64,000 bases of DNA from Streptomyces mirabilis (GCF_039503195.1 NZ_JBCJKP010000001.1:10230001-10294000); one strand, 5' to 3'. Shown: positions 9,300 through 18,348, counted from the stretch's first letter. Notes: generated by a model not told the origin, from the letters alone. Made by a program: numbers and translations.

Positions 9300-10316
9300 A
9301 TGACCGTACGCGTCGGCATCAACGGCTTCGGCCGCATCGGCCGCACGTATCTGCGCGCGGCACTCGACCGTGCCGAGGCGGGCACCCAGGACGTCGAGGT
9401 GGTCGCCGTCAACGACATCGCGCCGCCCGCCACCCTGGCTCATCTGCTTGAGTACGACTCGACGTTCGGGCACATCGGGCGGGAGGTCAGCCACGACGAC
9501 AGCTCGATCACCGTCGACGGCCGGCGCATCGCCGTCTCCGCCGAACGTGATCCGGCCGTCCTGCACTGGTCCGACTACGGCGCGGGCATCGTCGTCGAGT
9601 CCACCGGCCGCTTCCGCGACCGCGACGCCGCCGCCCTGCACCTCAAGGGCGGCGCCCACACCGTGCTGCTCTCGGCCCCGGGCAAGAACGCGGATGCCAC
9701 CATCGTGATGGGCGTCAACGACGACACCTACGACCCGCACAACGACCGGATCGTGTCCGCCGCCTCCTGCACCACCAACTGCGTCGCGCCCATGGTCAAG
9801 GTGCTCCACGAGGCCTTCGGCATCGACCGCGGCGTGATGACCACCATCCACGGCTACACCAACGACCAGTCCCTGCTGGACGGCCCGCACAAGGACCTGC
9901 GCCGGGCCCGGTCGGCGGCCCTCAGCATCATCCCGACCAGCACGGGAGCCGCCCGCGCCGTCGGGCTGGTGCTACCGGAGCTGGCCGGCGCCCTGGACGG
10001 CATCGCGGTGCGCGTCCCCGTCGAGGACGGCTCGCTCACCGACCTCGCGGTCGTGCTGCGGACGGCGGCGACGGCAGAGGAGATCAACACCGCCTTCGCC
10101 GAGGCTGCGGACGGCCCGTTGAACGGCATCCTCCGCGTCTCGAAGGCGCCGATCGTCTCCCGGGACGTCGTCGGCGATCCCGCCTCCTGCGTCTTCGACC
10201 CGGCCCTGACCCAGGCCAACGGCACCCTGGTGAAGGTCTTCGGCTGGTACGACAACGAGTGGGGGTACACCAACCGGCTCCTCGACCTCACCGCACTGGT
10301 AGCCGACGCCCGATGA
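9300..10316 (+). CDS. gap: Glyceraldehyde-3-phosphate dehydrogenase, type I
   Basis: This 338-residue glycolytic enzyme oxidises glyceraldehyde 3-phosphate to 1,3-bisphosphoglycerate with NAD. The N-terminal Rossmann motif is VGINGFGRIGR. The catalytic cysteine lies in SAASCTTNCVAPM (Cys157), and the C-terminal WYDNEWGYTNRL is complete. It follows phosphoketolase with an AAAGGAG site and directly consumes one phosphoketolase product. Its stop overlaps the ATG of the HAD gene as ATGA. A dedicated GAPDH copy inside a stress island is probably additional to a housekeeping one elsewhere; this is inference, because only this window is visible. Confidence 0.95.
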   Translation: MTVRVGINGFGRIGRTYLRAALDRAEAGTQDVEVVAVNDIAPPATLAHLLEYDSTFGHIGREVSHDDSSITVDGRRIAVSAERDPAVLHWSDYGAGIVVESTGRFRDRDAAALHLKGGAHTVLLSAPGKNADATIVMGVNDDTYDPHNDRIVSAASCTTNCVAPMVKVLHEAFGIDRGVMTTIHGYTNDQSLLDGPHKDLRRARSAALSIIPTSTGAARAVGLVLPELAGALDGIAVRVPVEDGSLTDLAVVLRTAATAEEINTAFAEAADGPLNGILRVSKAPIVSRDVVGDPASCVFDPALTQANGTLVKVFGWYDNEWGYTNRLLDLTALVADAR

Positions 10317-11056
10317 ACTCGGAGCGGAGCGGCACGGTCCGCGTACCCCCCGCGCTGCGGGGGACGCGGGCCGTGGTCCTCGACACCGACGGCGTCATCA
10401 CGGACTCCGCGCGACTGCACGCCGCCGCGTGGAAGACGGCCTTCGACGCTTTTCTGAGCCCACGCGGCGAGCGCCCCTTCGACCCGCGCGAGGACTATCT
10501 GCGCCACGTCGACGGCAAGTCGCGCCTCGACGGCGCCGCGGCCTTCCTCGAAGCCCGGGGACTGCGGCCCTCCGATGCCGAGGTCCGCGCCGTCGCCGCC
10601 GACAAGGAGCGGCTGTTCACCGATCGGCTGCGTGACGGGGGCGTCGACGCCTACCCGGGCACGGTCCGCCTGCTGCGTGCCCTGCGGTCCGCCGGGATCC
10701 CGCTGGCCGCCGCCTCCGCCTCCCAGCACGCGGGCGAACTCCTCGAACAGGCGGGAGTACGTGGCCTCTTCGACGCTTTGGTGGACGGAGGGGAGGTGGC
10801 CCGGCTCGGTCTGCCCGGCAAGCCCGACCCCGCTCTCTTCCTGGAGGCGACCCGCCGCCTCGGGGTCCCCGCGGAACAGGCCGTCGTCGTCGAGGACGCC
10901 CTCGCCGGAGTCGAGGCCGGCCGACGCGGCGGATTCGGACTCGTCGTGGGCGTCGACCGCGCCCGTACCCCGGCCACCCGGGCCGCCCTCCTGAAGCACG
11001 GCGCGGATCTGGTGGTCGACGACCTCGCGGAGCTGCTCACAGGGAAGGAGGACTGA
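10313..11056 (+). CDS. HAD-family beta-phosphoglucomutase-like hydrolase
   Basis: This 247-residue HAD protein probably converts beta-glucose 1-phosphate to glucose 6-phosphate. The nucleophile motif is VLDTDGVITDSARLHAAAW; the usual DFDGV is here DTDGV, with both aspartates kept. Motif II is ASASQHAG, motif III is the lysine of LPGKPDPALFLEA, and motif IV is VVEDALAGVEAG. The RxKxR-type cap loop is YLRHVDGKSRLDGA. The gene is coupled by ATGA overlap to GAPDH and lies two bases before the GH65 phosphorylase start. That pairing is classic: the phosphorylase makes beta-glucose 1-phosphate and the mutase feeds it to central metabolism. Confidence 0.9.
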   Translation: MNSERSGTVRVPPALRGTRAVVLDTDGVITDSARLHAAAWKTAFDAFLSPRGERPFDPREDYLRHVDGKSRLDGAAAFLEARGLRPSDAEVRAVAADKERLFTDRLRDGGVDAYPGTVRLLRALRSAGIPLAAASASQHAGELLEQAGVRGLFDALVDGGEVARLGLPGKPDPALFLEATRRLGVPAEQAVVVEDALAGVEAGRRGGFGLVVGVDRARTPATRAALLKHGADLVVDDLAELLTGKED

Positions 11057-11058
11057 GG

Positions 11059-13437
11059 ATGCCCGACTGGACCTGGGTGTACGAAGGCTACGAGCCCGCG
11101 CAGGAGCGGCTGCGCGAGGCGCTGTGCACCCTCGGCAACGGCTACTTCGCCACCCGGGGCGCGGCTCCCGAGTGCGCCGCGGACCCCGTCCACTACCCGG
11201 GCACCTACGCGGCGGGCTGCTACAACCGCCTCACCTCGGAGGTGGCCGGACACCGGGTCGAGAACGAGGACATGGTCAACCTCCCCAACTGGCTGCCACT
11301 CCGCCTGCGCACCGCCTCCGGGAGCTGGCTCACGCCCGACACCCACCAGGTCCTCGACCACCGCCAGACCCTGGACCTGCGCGCGGGCACGCTGGAACGC
11401 ACGCTGCGCTACGAGGACGAACAGGGCCGGTGCCTCGCCGTACGGCAGGTGCGCCTCGTCCACATGGTCGACCCCCATCTGGCCCTGCTGCGCACGGAGT
11501 TGACGGCCCAGGGCTGGTCCGGGGAGATCGAGGTCGAGACGGCGCTCGACGGAACGGTCGCCAACACCGGAGTGGAGCGCTACCGCTCCCTCGCCTCCCG
11601 ACACCTCACGGACGTCCGGACCGGCACCGCGGTGCCGGACACGATCTGGCTGGAGTGCCGGACCAGCGCCTCCGACATCAGGATCGGCCTGGCGGCCCGC
11701 ACGGCCGCCGACGTACCTGCCCGGACCGTGGACGCACACGAGGACGCGCGAGCCGCTCAGCTGCAGCGGATCTCCCTGGCCGACGGCCGGACGGTATGTG
11801 TGGACAAGACGGTCGCCCTGCACACCTCCCACGACCCGGCCAGCAAGGATCCGACACACGCCGCGCTCGACCGGGTCGGCCGCGCTCCGGACTTCGCGAC
11901 CCTGCTGGACTCCCACCGCACGGCCTGGCAACAGCTTTGGCGCAACGCCGAGTTGGACGTGCCCAACAGCGCGGGCCCGGTGCTGCGGCTGCACCTCTTC
12001 CACTTGCTCCAGACGCTTTCCCCGCACACCGCGGAGCTGGACGTCGGCGTCCCGGCGCGCGGACTGCACGGCGAGGCCTACCGCGGACACGTCTTCTGGG
12101 ACGAGCTGTTCGTCCTGCCGTACCTCAACCTGCACCTCCCCGAGGTCTCCCGCGCCCTGCTCACCTACCGCCACCGCCGCCTCGAACAGGCCTGCCGGGC
12201 CGCGGTCGACGCCGGGCACACCGGAGCGATGTACCCGTGGCAGAGCGGCAGCGACGGCCGGGAGGAGACCCAGCAACTGCACCTCAACCCCCGCTCGGGG
12301 CGCTGGCTGCCGGATCACTCCCGGCTCCAGCACCACGTCGGCTCGGCGATCGCGTACAACGTGTGGCAGTACTGCGAGGCGAGCGGCGACACCGAGTTCC
12401 TGCACACCAAGGGCATCGAGATGCTCGTGCAGATCGCCCGCTTCTGGGCCGGCCTCGCGGCGTACGACGGGACGCTCGGACGGTACCGGATCCGTGGCGT
12501 CGTCGGCCCCGACGAGTACCACGACGCCTACCCCGGCGCCGAGCGGCCGGGACTCGACGACAACGCGTACACCAACGTCACCGCGGCCTGGGTGATCGCC
12601 CGCACCCTCGACGTCCTGTACGACCTGCCCGAACTGCCGCGCCGGGACCTCTGCGAGCGCACCGGCCTCGACGCGGCCGAACTCGAGAACTGGCAGGAGG
12701 TCTCCCGGAAGCTGTACGTGCCCTTCCACGCCGGGGTGATCAGCCAGTTCGAGGGCTACGGCGCACTGGAGGAGCTGGACTGGGACGGCTACCGGAGGCG
12801 CTACGGCGACATCCGGCGGCTCGACCGGATTCTGGAGGCCGAGGGCGACAGCGTCAACCGCTACCAGGCGTCCAAACAGGCGGACGTCCTGATGCTGGGC
12901 TACCTCTTCTCGCCCGCCGAGCTCGGCGGGCTGTTCCGCAGGCTGGGGCACGAGGTGGACGAGACCGTCTGGCGGCGCACCGTCGACCACTACCTGCGGC
13001 GCACGAGTCACGGCTCGACGCTGAGCAGCGTGGTGCACGGGTGGGTGCTGGCCCGGGCGCGGCGCGCGGAGGCGTGGACGTTCGTGCACGAGGCCCTGGC
13101 CGGGGACATCGCCGATCTGCAGGGCGGCACCACGGGGGAGGGCATCCACCTCGGCGCCATGGCCGGCACCCTCGATCTCGTCCAGCGCTGCCTGACCGGT
13201 CTGGAGATCAGGGGAGGCCTGCTGCGGCTGGATCCGGTGCCGCTCCCTGAGTTCTCCGAGTATGGCTTCGCGATCCGCTACCGCGGCCACCGTGGGGTAC
13301 AACTGCGTCTGAGAGCCGATGAGTTGAGGATCGTCGTGCCCGCTTCCGACCGGGACCCGATCCACATCGCCCTCGCGGATCGCACGGTGTCCGTGGCGCC
13401 CGGGGAATCCCGCTCCCTCAGCCTGCCGGACCGGTGA
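11059..13437 (+). CDS. Glycoside hydrolase family 65 disaccharide phosphorylase (trehalose/maltose/kojibiose type)
   Basis: This 792-residue GH65 enzyme should cleave an alpha-glucoside such as trehalose, maltose or kojibiose with phosphate, giving beta-glucose 1-phosphate and glucose. The N-terminal beta-sandwich (about 1-260) begins with WVYEGYEPAQERLREAL. The (alpha/alpha)6 barrel contains GHVFWDELFVLPYL and the acid catalyst in RGVVGPDEYHD (Glu486). The C-terminal part has the phosphate-loop-like SHGSTLS. The ATG follows AAGGAGG. Phosphorolysis conserves bond energy, giving the chain disaccharide, then glucose 1-P, glucose 6-P, phosphoketolase and acetyl phosphate. Trehalose is an attractive substrate for a dormancy operon, but sequence alone does not decide it. 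Confidence 0.9.
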   Translation: MPDWTWVYEGYEPAQERLREALCTLGNGYFATRGAAPECAADPVHYPGTYAAGCYNRLTSEVAGHRVENEDMVNLPNWLPLRLRTASGSWLTPDTHQVLDHRQTLDLRAGTLERTLRYEDEQGRCLAVRQVRLVHMVDPHLALLRTELTAQGWSGEIEVETALDGTVANTGVERYRSLASRHLTDVRTGTAVPDTIWLECRTSASDIRIGLAARTAADVPARTVDAHEDARAAQLQRISLADGRTVCVDKTVALHTSHDPASKDPTHAALDRVGRAPDFATLLDSHRTAWQQLWRNAELDVPNSAGPVLRLHLFHLLQTLSPHTAELDVGVPARGLHGEAYRGHVFWDELFVLPYLNLHLPEVSRALLTYRHRRLEQACRAAVDAGHTGAMYPWQSGSDGREETQQLHLNPRSGRWLPDHSRLQHHVGSAIAYNVWQYCEASGDTEFLHTKGIEMLVQIARFWAGLAAYDGTLGRYRIRGVVGPDEYHDAYPGAERPGLDDNAYTNVTAAWVIARTLDVLYDLPELPRRDLCERTGLDAAELENWQEVSRKLYVPFHAGVISQFEGYGALEELDWDGYRRRYGDIRRLDRILEAEGDSVNRYQASKQADVLMLGYLFSPAELGGLFRRLGHEVDETVWRRTVDHYLRRTSHGSTLSSVVHGWVLARARRAEAWTFVHEALAGDIADLQGGTTGEGIHLGAMAGTLDLVQRCLTGLEIRGGLLRLDPVPLPEFSEYGFAIRYRGHRGVQLRLRADELRIVVPASDRDPIHIALADRTVSVAPGESRSLSLPDR

Positions 13438-13452
13438 CCGTACGCCTGCGCA

Positions 13453-14184
13453 TCAGTGCGGCACCACGGCCACCGGGTACTCGGTGTGCTCCAGCACGCC
13501 CCGCACAGTGGGGCCGAGCGTCCGGCCCGCGCGGCCGACCACCAGGAGTTCCGCCGAGGCCGACGACTGGAGCAGGGCGGCCGACGGGCTCAGCAGGCGG
13601 ACGTCCTCGTAGACGTCCACCTGCGGATACTTCTCCCGCCACGGCCGCAGCGCGTCCGACAGCAGCTGTACTTCCTGGTCCTCCCATGCGCCCCGGTCCT
13701 CCTCCGGCAGCGCGTACGGCATCCACGGCTCGGCGCGGGAGGGCAGCCGCCAGGCGTGCACGGCGTGCAGCCGGGCACCGCGGCGCCGGGCGGCATCGAA
13801 CGCGAAGTCCACGACGGCGCTCACCGGGTCGCGGGCATCCACGCCCAGAACCACCTGGCCCGTACGCCACTCGCCGCCCCTATGGCCATGGCCGCCGCCC
13901 GGCACCAGCACCACCGGCAGATCCGAGCGGGCCGCCACTTCATGGCCCACGGAACCCACGCCCGGCCCAGGGACACGGTCCTCGTCGCGCAGCCCGAGAA
14001 CGGTGCACGCGGCCCGCGAGCCCAGCGAGAGCAGCTTCGCGGCGGCCCCTCCGGCCGGTTCGGCCCCGTCGATGTGCACGATCCGCAACGGCAGTCCGCG
14101 CAGCCGCGCGTCCCCCGCCGCCCACTCGGCCGCCGCCCTGCTGGGCGCGGAGGCATCGACCCCGACAACGATCGGCTCGGTCAT
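13453..14184 (-). CDS. Universal stress protein with shortened first domain
   Basis: This 243-residue USP has a normal second domain (VVLGVDARDPVSAVVDFAFD ... EHTEYPVAVVPH). Its first domain is only about 100 residues instead of about 145. After PIVVGVDASAPSRAAAEWAA and the beta2 strand LRIVHIDG the middle strands are missing, and it rejoins at LLSLGSRAACTVLG. The loop there (GSVGHEVAARSDLPVVLVPGG) lacks the normal G-x2-G-x9-GS spacing. The first domain may therefore not bind nucleotide. ATG 14184 has only a weak purine-rich site upstream. It converges on the GH65 gene with a 15-base gap and diverges from the GNAT-synthetase gene, with an operator box between them. Confidence 0.82.
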   Translation of the reverse strand: MTEPIVVGVDASAPSRAAAEWAAGDARLRGLPLRIVHIDGAEPAGGAAAKLLSLGSRAACTVLGLRDEDRVPGPGVGSVGHEVAARSDLPVVLVPGGGHGHRGGEWRTGQVVLGVDARDPVSAVVDFAFDAARRRGARLHAVHAWRLPSRAEPWMPYALPEEDRGAWEDQEVQLLSDALRPWREKYPQVDVYEDVRLLSPSAALLQSSASAELLVVGRAGRTLGPTVRGVLEHTEYPVAVVPH

Positions 14185-14256
14185 GGCAGTTCGTCCCTCC
14201 ATGCGTACGGGATTCCAGGGTGCCCACCCTCTGCTGTGGACCGGCCCACGGCACAG

Positions 14257-14292
14257 GGGCCGACCGGCCCATGCGGCGCACCCGACCAGCCC
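14257..14292. promoter_or_regulatory. DevR/OsdR-like operator, perfect box plus degenerate copy
   Basis: GGGCCGACCGGCCC at 14257-14270 is a full match. A weaker CACCCGACCAGCCC begins 22 bases later (14279). The site lies between the divergent USP (start 14184) and GNAT-synthetase fusion (start 14355) and could serve both. Confidence 0.65.
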
Positions 14293-14354
14293 CTGGGGCG
14301 GGGCCGCGCACCGCTGGATGCTCGAAGGGTCGAGAGGTTTTGAGGAGGTCCGAA

Positions 14355-17048
14355 ATGACGGACGACGAGCGCGACCGCCCCGCCGTGCACGCGCTGCTCG
14401 CGGACGGCACCACCGTGTGCATACGGTCCGTGCGGCCCGGTGACCACGACCAGCTGCGAGGGCTCTACGAGGAGATGTCACCGGAGCACCTCCGGCTGCG
14501 GTTCTTCGCAGCCAGCCGCCGCTCCGCCGACCTGGCCGCCGACCGGGCCGCGGCGCCGGCCCGCCCCGGTTACCGGGCGCTGCTCGCCGAGACGCAGGGC
14601 CGGGTGATCGGCCTGGCCGAGTACGAGACCGTCGACGACCCCGAGACGGCCGAGATGTCGATCGCCGTGGCCGACGGGTTGCACCACCGGGGCGTCGGTA
14701 CCCTCCTCGTCGAACACCTCGTCTCCGCCGCGCGTGCGGACGGTGTCACCACGTTCACCGCCGACGCGCTCAGCGAGAACTACGAGGTGCTGCGGCTCTT
14801 CACCGACCTGGGCCTGCGTGTCGGACGCCGCTTCGAGGGTCCGGAGGTGCGCTGCACCATCGCGCTCGACGAGGACGACACCTACCTCGCGGCCGTCGAG
14901 GCCCGTGGCCGGGCCGCCGACGTGGCCAGCCTGGAACCGCTGCTGCGCCCCGACGCGGTCGCCGTGGTCGGCGCCGGACGCCGGCCCGGATCGGTGGGGC
15001 GGGCTCTCCTGCACCATCTGCACGCGGGGGGCTTCACCCGACGGCTCTTCGCGGTGAACCCCCACGTCTCCTCGGTCCTCGGTGTGCCTTCCTATCCATC
15101 GGTCAGCTCGCTGCCCAAGGTCCCTGATCTCGCGGTCCTCGCGATACCCGCGGACGCCCTGCCCGCCACGGCCGAGGAGTGCGGCAAGGTCGGCGTACGG
15201 GCGCTGCTCGTGCTGACGACCGGCCTCGACCCCGACCAGGCGGAAGCGCTCATGACCGCGTGCCGTACCCACGGCATGAGGTTGGTCGGCCCCAACTGCC
15301 TCGGTATCTCCAACACCGACCCGAGGCTCCGCCTCGACGCCACCTTCGCGGCCGATCACCCGCGCCCCGGCACGGCGGGCGTCGCCGTACAGTCGGGCGG
15401 CGTGGGCATCGCCCTGCTCGACGGGCTGTCCCGGCTCGGCATCGGTGTCTCGACCTTCGTGTCGCTCGGCGACAAGTTCGACGTCAGCGGCAATGACATG
15501 CTCCAGTGGTGGGAGAGCGACGGTCGCACCGACCTGGCCCTGTTGCACCTGGAGTCCTTCGGCAACCCTAGGGCGTTCTCCCGCACCGCCCGGCGGGTGA
15601 CCCGCCGGATGCCCGTTCTGACGGTCGACGCGGGCCGTACCGAGGCCGGTCGCCGTGCCGCCGCCTCGCACACCGCGGCCGCCGCGACCTGGACCATGAC
15701 CCGACAGGCGCTGTTCACCCAGGCGGGCATCACCGCAACCCGCTCGGTGGGCGAACTCCTCGAAACCGCCGCCCTGTTGCACGCCCAGCCGCTCCCGGCC
15801 GGGACCCGCGTGGCGATCGTCACCAACGCGGGCGGTGCGGGTGTCCTCGCGGCGGACGCGTGCGCCGAGGCCGGGCTGACGCTGCCCGCCCCCACCCCCG
15901 AACTGATCGACGACCTGCTCGCCGTGCTGCCCGAAGGGGCGGCCGTGGGCAACCCCGTCGACGCCACGGCGGCCGTCACGGAGGACCAGCTCAGGGACTG
16001 CGTGGACCGGCTCCTGCGGTACCCGGGCATCGACACCGTGCTGCTGGCCCTCGTCCCCACCGCCGTCGCCGTGGCGACCGGCGACGACCTGGTCCGCGCC
16101 GTCACCGAAGGCCCCGGACGGCGGGAACGGCCCGTCGCCGTCGTACGTCTGGAGCAGGACCTGCCGGTCAAGCTGTTGCCCGCGCGGGAGGGCGGCGCCG
16201 TCCCCTCGTACGCCGAACCGGTCGCGGCGGCACGGGCCCTGGCGCACGCCGCCCGTCGTGCGGCCTGGCTGAACCGGCCGGTGGGCACGATCCCGGAGCT
16301 GGTGGAGGTCGACACGGCCTCGGCGCACACGGTCGCCGAGACCTACCTCGCCGCACATCCGGACGGTGGCTGGCTCGACCCGCGCACCTGCGCCGAACTC
16401 CTCGCCTGCTACGGCATTCCGCAACTCCCATGGGCCTGGGCCGAGACCGAGGACGACGCCGTCATCGCCGCCGAACGGCTGCGCGGTGCCGACGACCGCG
16501 TGGTCATGAAGGCCCACTGGCCCGGCCTGGTCCACAAGACCGAACAGCACGCGATCCATCTCGACCTCCAGGGCGACGCCCAAGTACGCGCCGCCTTCCG
16601 GGACTTCGAGACCCGGTTCGCCGGACTCATGACCGGGGTCGTCGTCCAGCCGCTGGCCGCGCGCGGCACCGAGTTGTTCGCGGGCGTGGTGCAGGACGAC
16701 GTCTTCGGCCCCCTGGTGCTGTTCGGGCTCGGCGGCACGGCGACCGAGGTGCTGGCCGACCACGCCGCCCGCCTCGCCCCACTGACCGACCACGACGTGC
16801 ACGACCTGATCACCGCGCCGCGCTGCGCGCCCCTGCTGCTCGGCGCGCACGGCGGCAGGCCGGCCGATCTCCAGGGCCTCGAACAGCTCCTGCTGCGGCT
16901 GTCCCGCATGGCGGGCGACCTGCCGCAGTTCGCCGAGGCCGACTTCAACCCTGTCCTGGCGACACCCGCCGCGGTCACCGTGCTCGACGCACGCGTCCGC
17001 CTGCTCCCGCGCCGCGCCCAGGACCCCTATCTGCGCCGACTGCGCTGA
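14355..17048 (+). CDS. GNAT acetyltransferase fused to ADP-forming acyl-CoA synthetase-like protein (PatA-type)
   Basis: This is an 897-residue fusion. Residues about 15-160 form a GNAT acetyltransferase (VRSVRPGDHDQL..., with the acetyl-CoA loop HHRGVGTLLVEHL). Then come a CoA-binding Rossmann domain (LRPDAVAVVGAGRRPGSVGRAL), succinyl-CoA-ligase-like domains with the phosphohistidine region AASHTAAAATW, and a C-terminal ATP-grasp domain (about 660-897, MKAHWPGLVHKTEQ). A GNAT at the N-terminus is the reverse of Salmonella Pat and matches the arrangement described for Streptomyces lividans PatA, which acetylates and inactivates AMP-forming acyl-CoA synthetases. A likely target, the Acs encoded at 34088-35926, is in this window. 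The ATG follows GAGGAGG, and the gene is probably cotranscribed with CBS-BON and flavodoxin. Confidence 0.88.
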   Translation: MTDDERDRPAVHALLADGTTVCIRSVRPGDHDQLRGLYEEMSPEHLRLRFFAASRRSADLAADRAAAPARPGYRALLAETQGRVIGLAEYETVDDPETAEMSIAVADGLHHRGVGTLLVEHLVSAARADGVTTFTADALSENYEVLRLFTDLGLRVGRRFEGPEVRCTIALDEDDTYLAAVEARGRAADVASLEPLLRPDAVAVVGAGRRPGSVGRALLHHLHAGGFTRRLFAVNPHVSSVLGVPSYPSVSSLPKVPDLAVLAIPADALPATAEECGKVGVRALLVLTTGLDPDQAEALMTACRTHGMRLVGPNCLGISNTDPRLRLDATFAADHPRPGTAGVAVQSGGVGIALLDGLSRLGIGVSTFVSLGDKFDVSGNDMLQWWESDGRTDLALLHLESFGNPRAFSRTARRVTRRMPVLTVDAGRTEAGRRAAASHTAAAATWTMTRQALFTQAGITATRSVGELLETAALLHAQPLPAGTRVAIVTNAGGAGVLAADACAEAGLTLPAPTPELIDDLLAVLPEGAAVGNPVDATAAVTEDQLRDCVDRLLRYPGIDTVLLALVPTAVAVATGDDLVRAVTEGPGRRERPVAVVRLEQDLPVKLLPAREGGAVPSYAEPVAAARALAHAARRAAWLNRPVGTIPELVEVDTASAHTVAETYLAAHPDGGWLDPRTCAELLACYGIPQLPWAWAETEDDAVIAAERLRGADDRVVMKAHWPGLVHKTEQHAIHLDLQGDAQVRAAFRDFETRFAGLMTGVVVQPLAARGTELFAGVVQDDVFGPLVLFGLGGTATEVLADHAARLAPLTDHDVHDLITAPRCAPLLLGAHGGRPADLQGLEQLLLRLSRMAGDLPQFAEADFNPVLATPAAVTVLDARVRLLPRRAQDPYLRRLR

Positions 17049-17060
17049 GGAGGAACAGAC

Positions 17061-17792
17061 ATGAGGCAGAACAAGGTCGGATCGGTGATGGCCACGGAGG
17101 TCGTCACGGCCCGGTACGGCACTCCCTTCAAGGAAGTGGCACGGTTGCTCACCGAGCACCGCATCAGCGGGCTGCCCGTGATCGACGAGGACGACAAGGT
17201 CCTTGGCGTGATCTCCGAGACCGACCTCATGGTCCGGCAGGCGGGCGTCCCTGCCCCCTACGAGACGCCGCGCCGCTTCCGGTTCACCGGGCTGACCCGC
17301 GGAGCCCGACGGCAAGCCGCGAAGGGGCACGCACGGACGGCCGGACAGCTGATGTCCGTGCCACCGGTCACCGTGCACGCCGACGAAACCATCGCCGAGG
17401 CCGCCCGGACCATGGCGCGCAGCCGCGTGGAGCGGCTGCCGGTGGTGGACGACGAGGACCGGGTCGTCGGCATCGTCACCCGCCGCGACCTGATCCAGGT
17501 CTTCCTGCAGCCGGACGACGTGATCCGCCGCGAGGTGATCGACGAGGTGCTGGTCCGCACGCTGTGGTTGAGCCCCTCGACCGTCGAGGTCGCTGTGTAC
17601 GAGGGGGTCGTGACGCTGACCGGCCATGTGGAGCGCAGGAGTGAGGCGGAGATCGCCGCCTCCATGACCGACCGGATCGACGGAGTGGTCGCGGTGGTCG
17701 ACAGGCTGACCTACCGACTGGACGACTCGCGCCTGCGGCCCGACGAGCCGGCTCTGCACGGTGTCACCGAGGAATGGCTGCGCAAGCTGTGA
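17061..17792 (+). CDS. CBS-pair and BON domain protein
   Basis: This 243-residue protein has two CBS motifs (about 5-60, VGSVMATEVVTARYGTPFKE; and 95-150, AGQLMSVPPVTVHADETIAE) forming a Bateman module that typically senses adenine nucleotides. A C-terminal BON domain follows (about 170-225, VEVAVYEGVVTLTGHVERR). The partner it regulates is not evident. ATG 17061 follows GAGGAAC, 12 bases after the synthetase stop, so it belongs to that operon. Six similar CBS-BON genes occur in the window, plus one CBS-only protein (47109-47567). Confidence 0.88.
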   Translation: MRQNKVGSVMATEVVTARYGTPFKEVARLLTEHRISGLPVIDEDDKVLGVISETDLMVRQAGVPAPYETPRRFRFTGLTRGARRQAAKGHARTAGQLMSVPPVTVHADETIAEAARTMARSRVERLPVVDDEDRVVGIVTRRDLIQVFLQPDDVIRREVIDEVLVRTLWLSPSTVEVAVYEGVVTLTGHVERRSEAEIAASMTDRIDGVVAVVDRLTYRLDDSRLRPDEPALHGVTEEWLRKL

Positions 17793-17818
17793 AGCAGGGC
17801 GAGAGGAGGGGTACCGCC

Positions 17819-18328
17819 ATGCCGACCAAGGTGCTTGTCGCCTATGGGACGACGAACGGATCGACGGCACGGATCGCGGAGACCATCGCGGATGTCCTGC
17901 GCAAGGGGGGCGTACCCGCCGAGGCGGTGCCCGCTCACTCGGTGACGGACGTCGAGTCGTACGACGCCGTGGTCGTGGGCGGTGGACTGTATGCGGGGCG
18001 CTGGCACAAGGACGCCCGCCGCTTCGTCCGTCGGCACGGCCGTGTGCTCGCCGGGCGTCCGCTGTGGTTCTTCAGCAGCGGTCCGCTCGACGCCTCGGCC
18101 ACCGAGAAGGACATTCCGCCCGTCCCCGGTGTGCGGCGGGTCATGACCCGGCTCGGTGTCCGTGCGCACGTCACGTTCGGGGGCTGCCTGGAGGACGGGG
18201 CAAAGGGATTCGTCGCCCGGAAGATCGTTTCCTCCGGGAAGGGCGGGGACTTCCGTGACTTCGGGCGGATCGAGGCGTGGGCCACGGACATCGGAAGCGA
18301 ACTGGCGTCCGGGCTGCGGTCGGCTTGA
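17819..18328 (+). CDS. Flavodoxin-domain protein (HemG-like)
   Basis: This 169-residue flavodoxin-fold protein should bind FMN. The phosphate-binding loop is AYGTTNGSTARIAETIA at the N-terminus, and the second flavin loop is VVVGGGLYAGRWHKDARRF. The architecture and the W..KDARRFVRRH segment resemble menaquinone-dependent protoporphyrinogen dehydrogenase (HemG) and related stress flavodoxins. The electron partner is unknown. ATG 17819 follows GAGAGGAGG and is preferred over an in-frame upstream start inside the CBS-BON gene. It is the last gene of the unit starting at 14355 and is followed by a strong hairpin. Confidence 0.85.
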   Translation: MPTKVLVAYGTTNGSTARIAETIADVLRKGGVPAEAVPAHSVTDVESYDAVVVGGGLYAGRWHKDARRFVRRHGRVLAGRPLWFFSSGPLDASATEKDIPPVPGVRRVMTRLGVRAHVTFGGCLEDGAKGFVARKIVSSGKGGDFRDFGRIEAWATDIGSELASGLRSA

Positions 18329-18348
18329 ACCCGTGCCGCTTCGGGACC

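Noticed and set aside
7053..9890. Long open frame (945 codons) antisense to phosphoketolase and GAPDH
   Set aside because: High-GC Streptomyces genes leave long antisense frames; this one has no family signature or ribosome binding site, while both sense genes are full-length and motif-complete.
10651..13365. Very long antisense frame (904 codons) opposite the GH65 gene
   Set aside because: Low-complexity Gly/Val/Arg composition without recognisable domains; the GH65 frame has all family motifs.
13434..14354. Possible long N-terminal extension of the GNAT-synthetase fusion
   Set aside because: The extension is Arg/Pro-rich, runs antisense through the USP gene and over the operator, and the ATG at 14355 has a strong GAGGAGG site and a proper GNAT N-terminus.
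14478..17870. 1130-codon antisense frame opposite the GNAT-synthetase fusion
   Set aside because: Codon-bias shadow; no domain and no start site, and it crosses two genuine genes.
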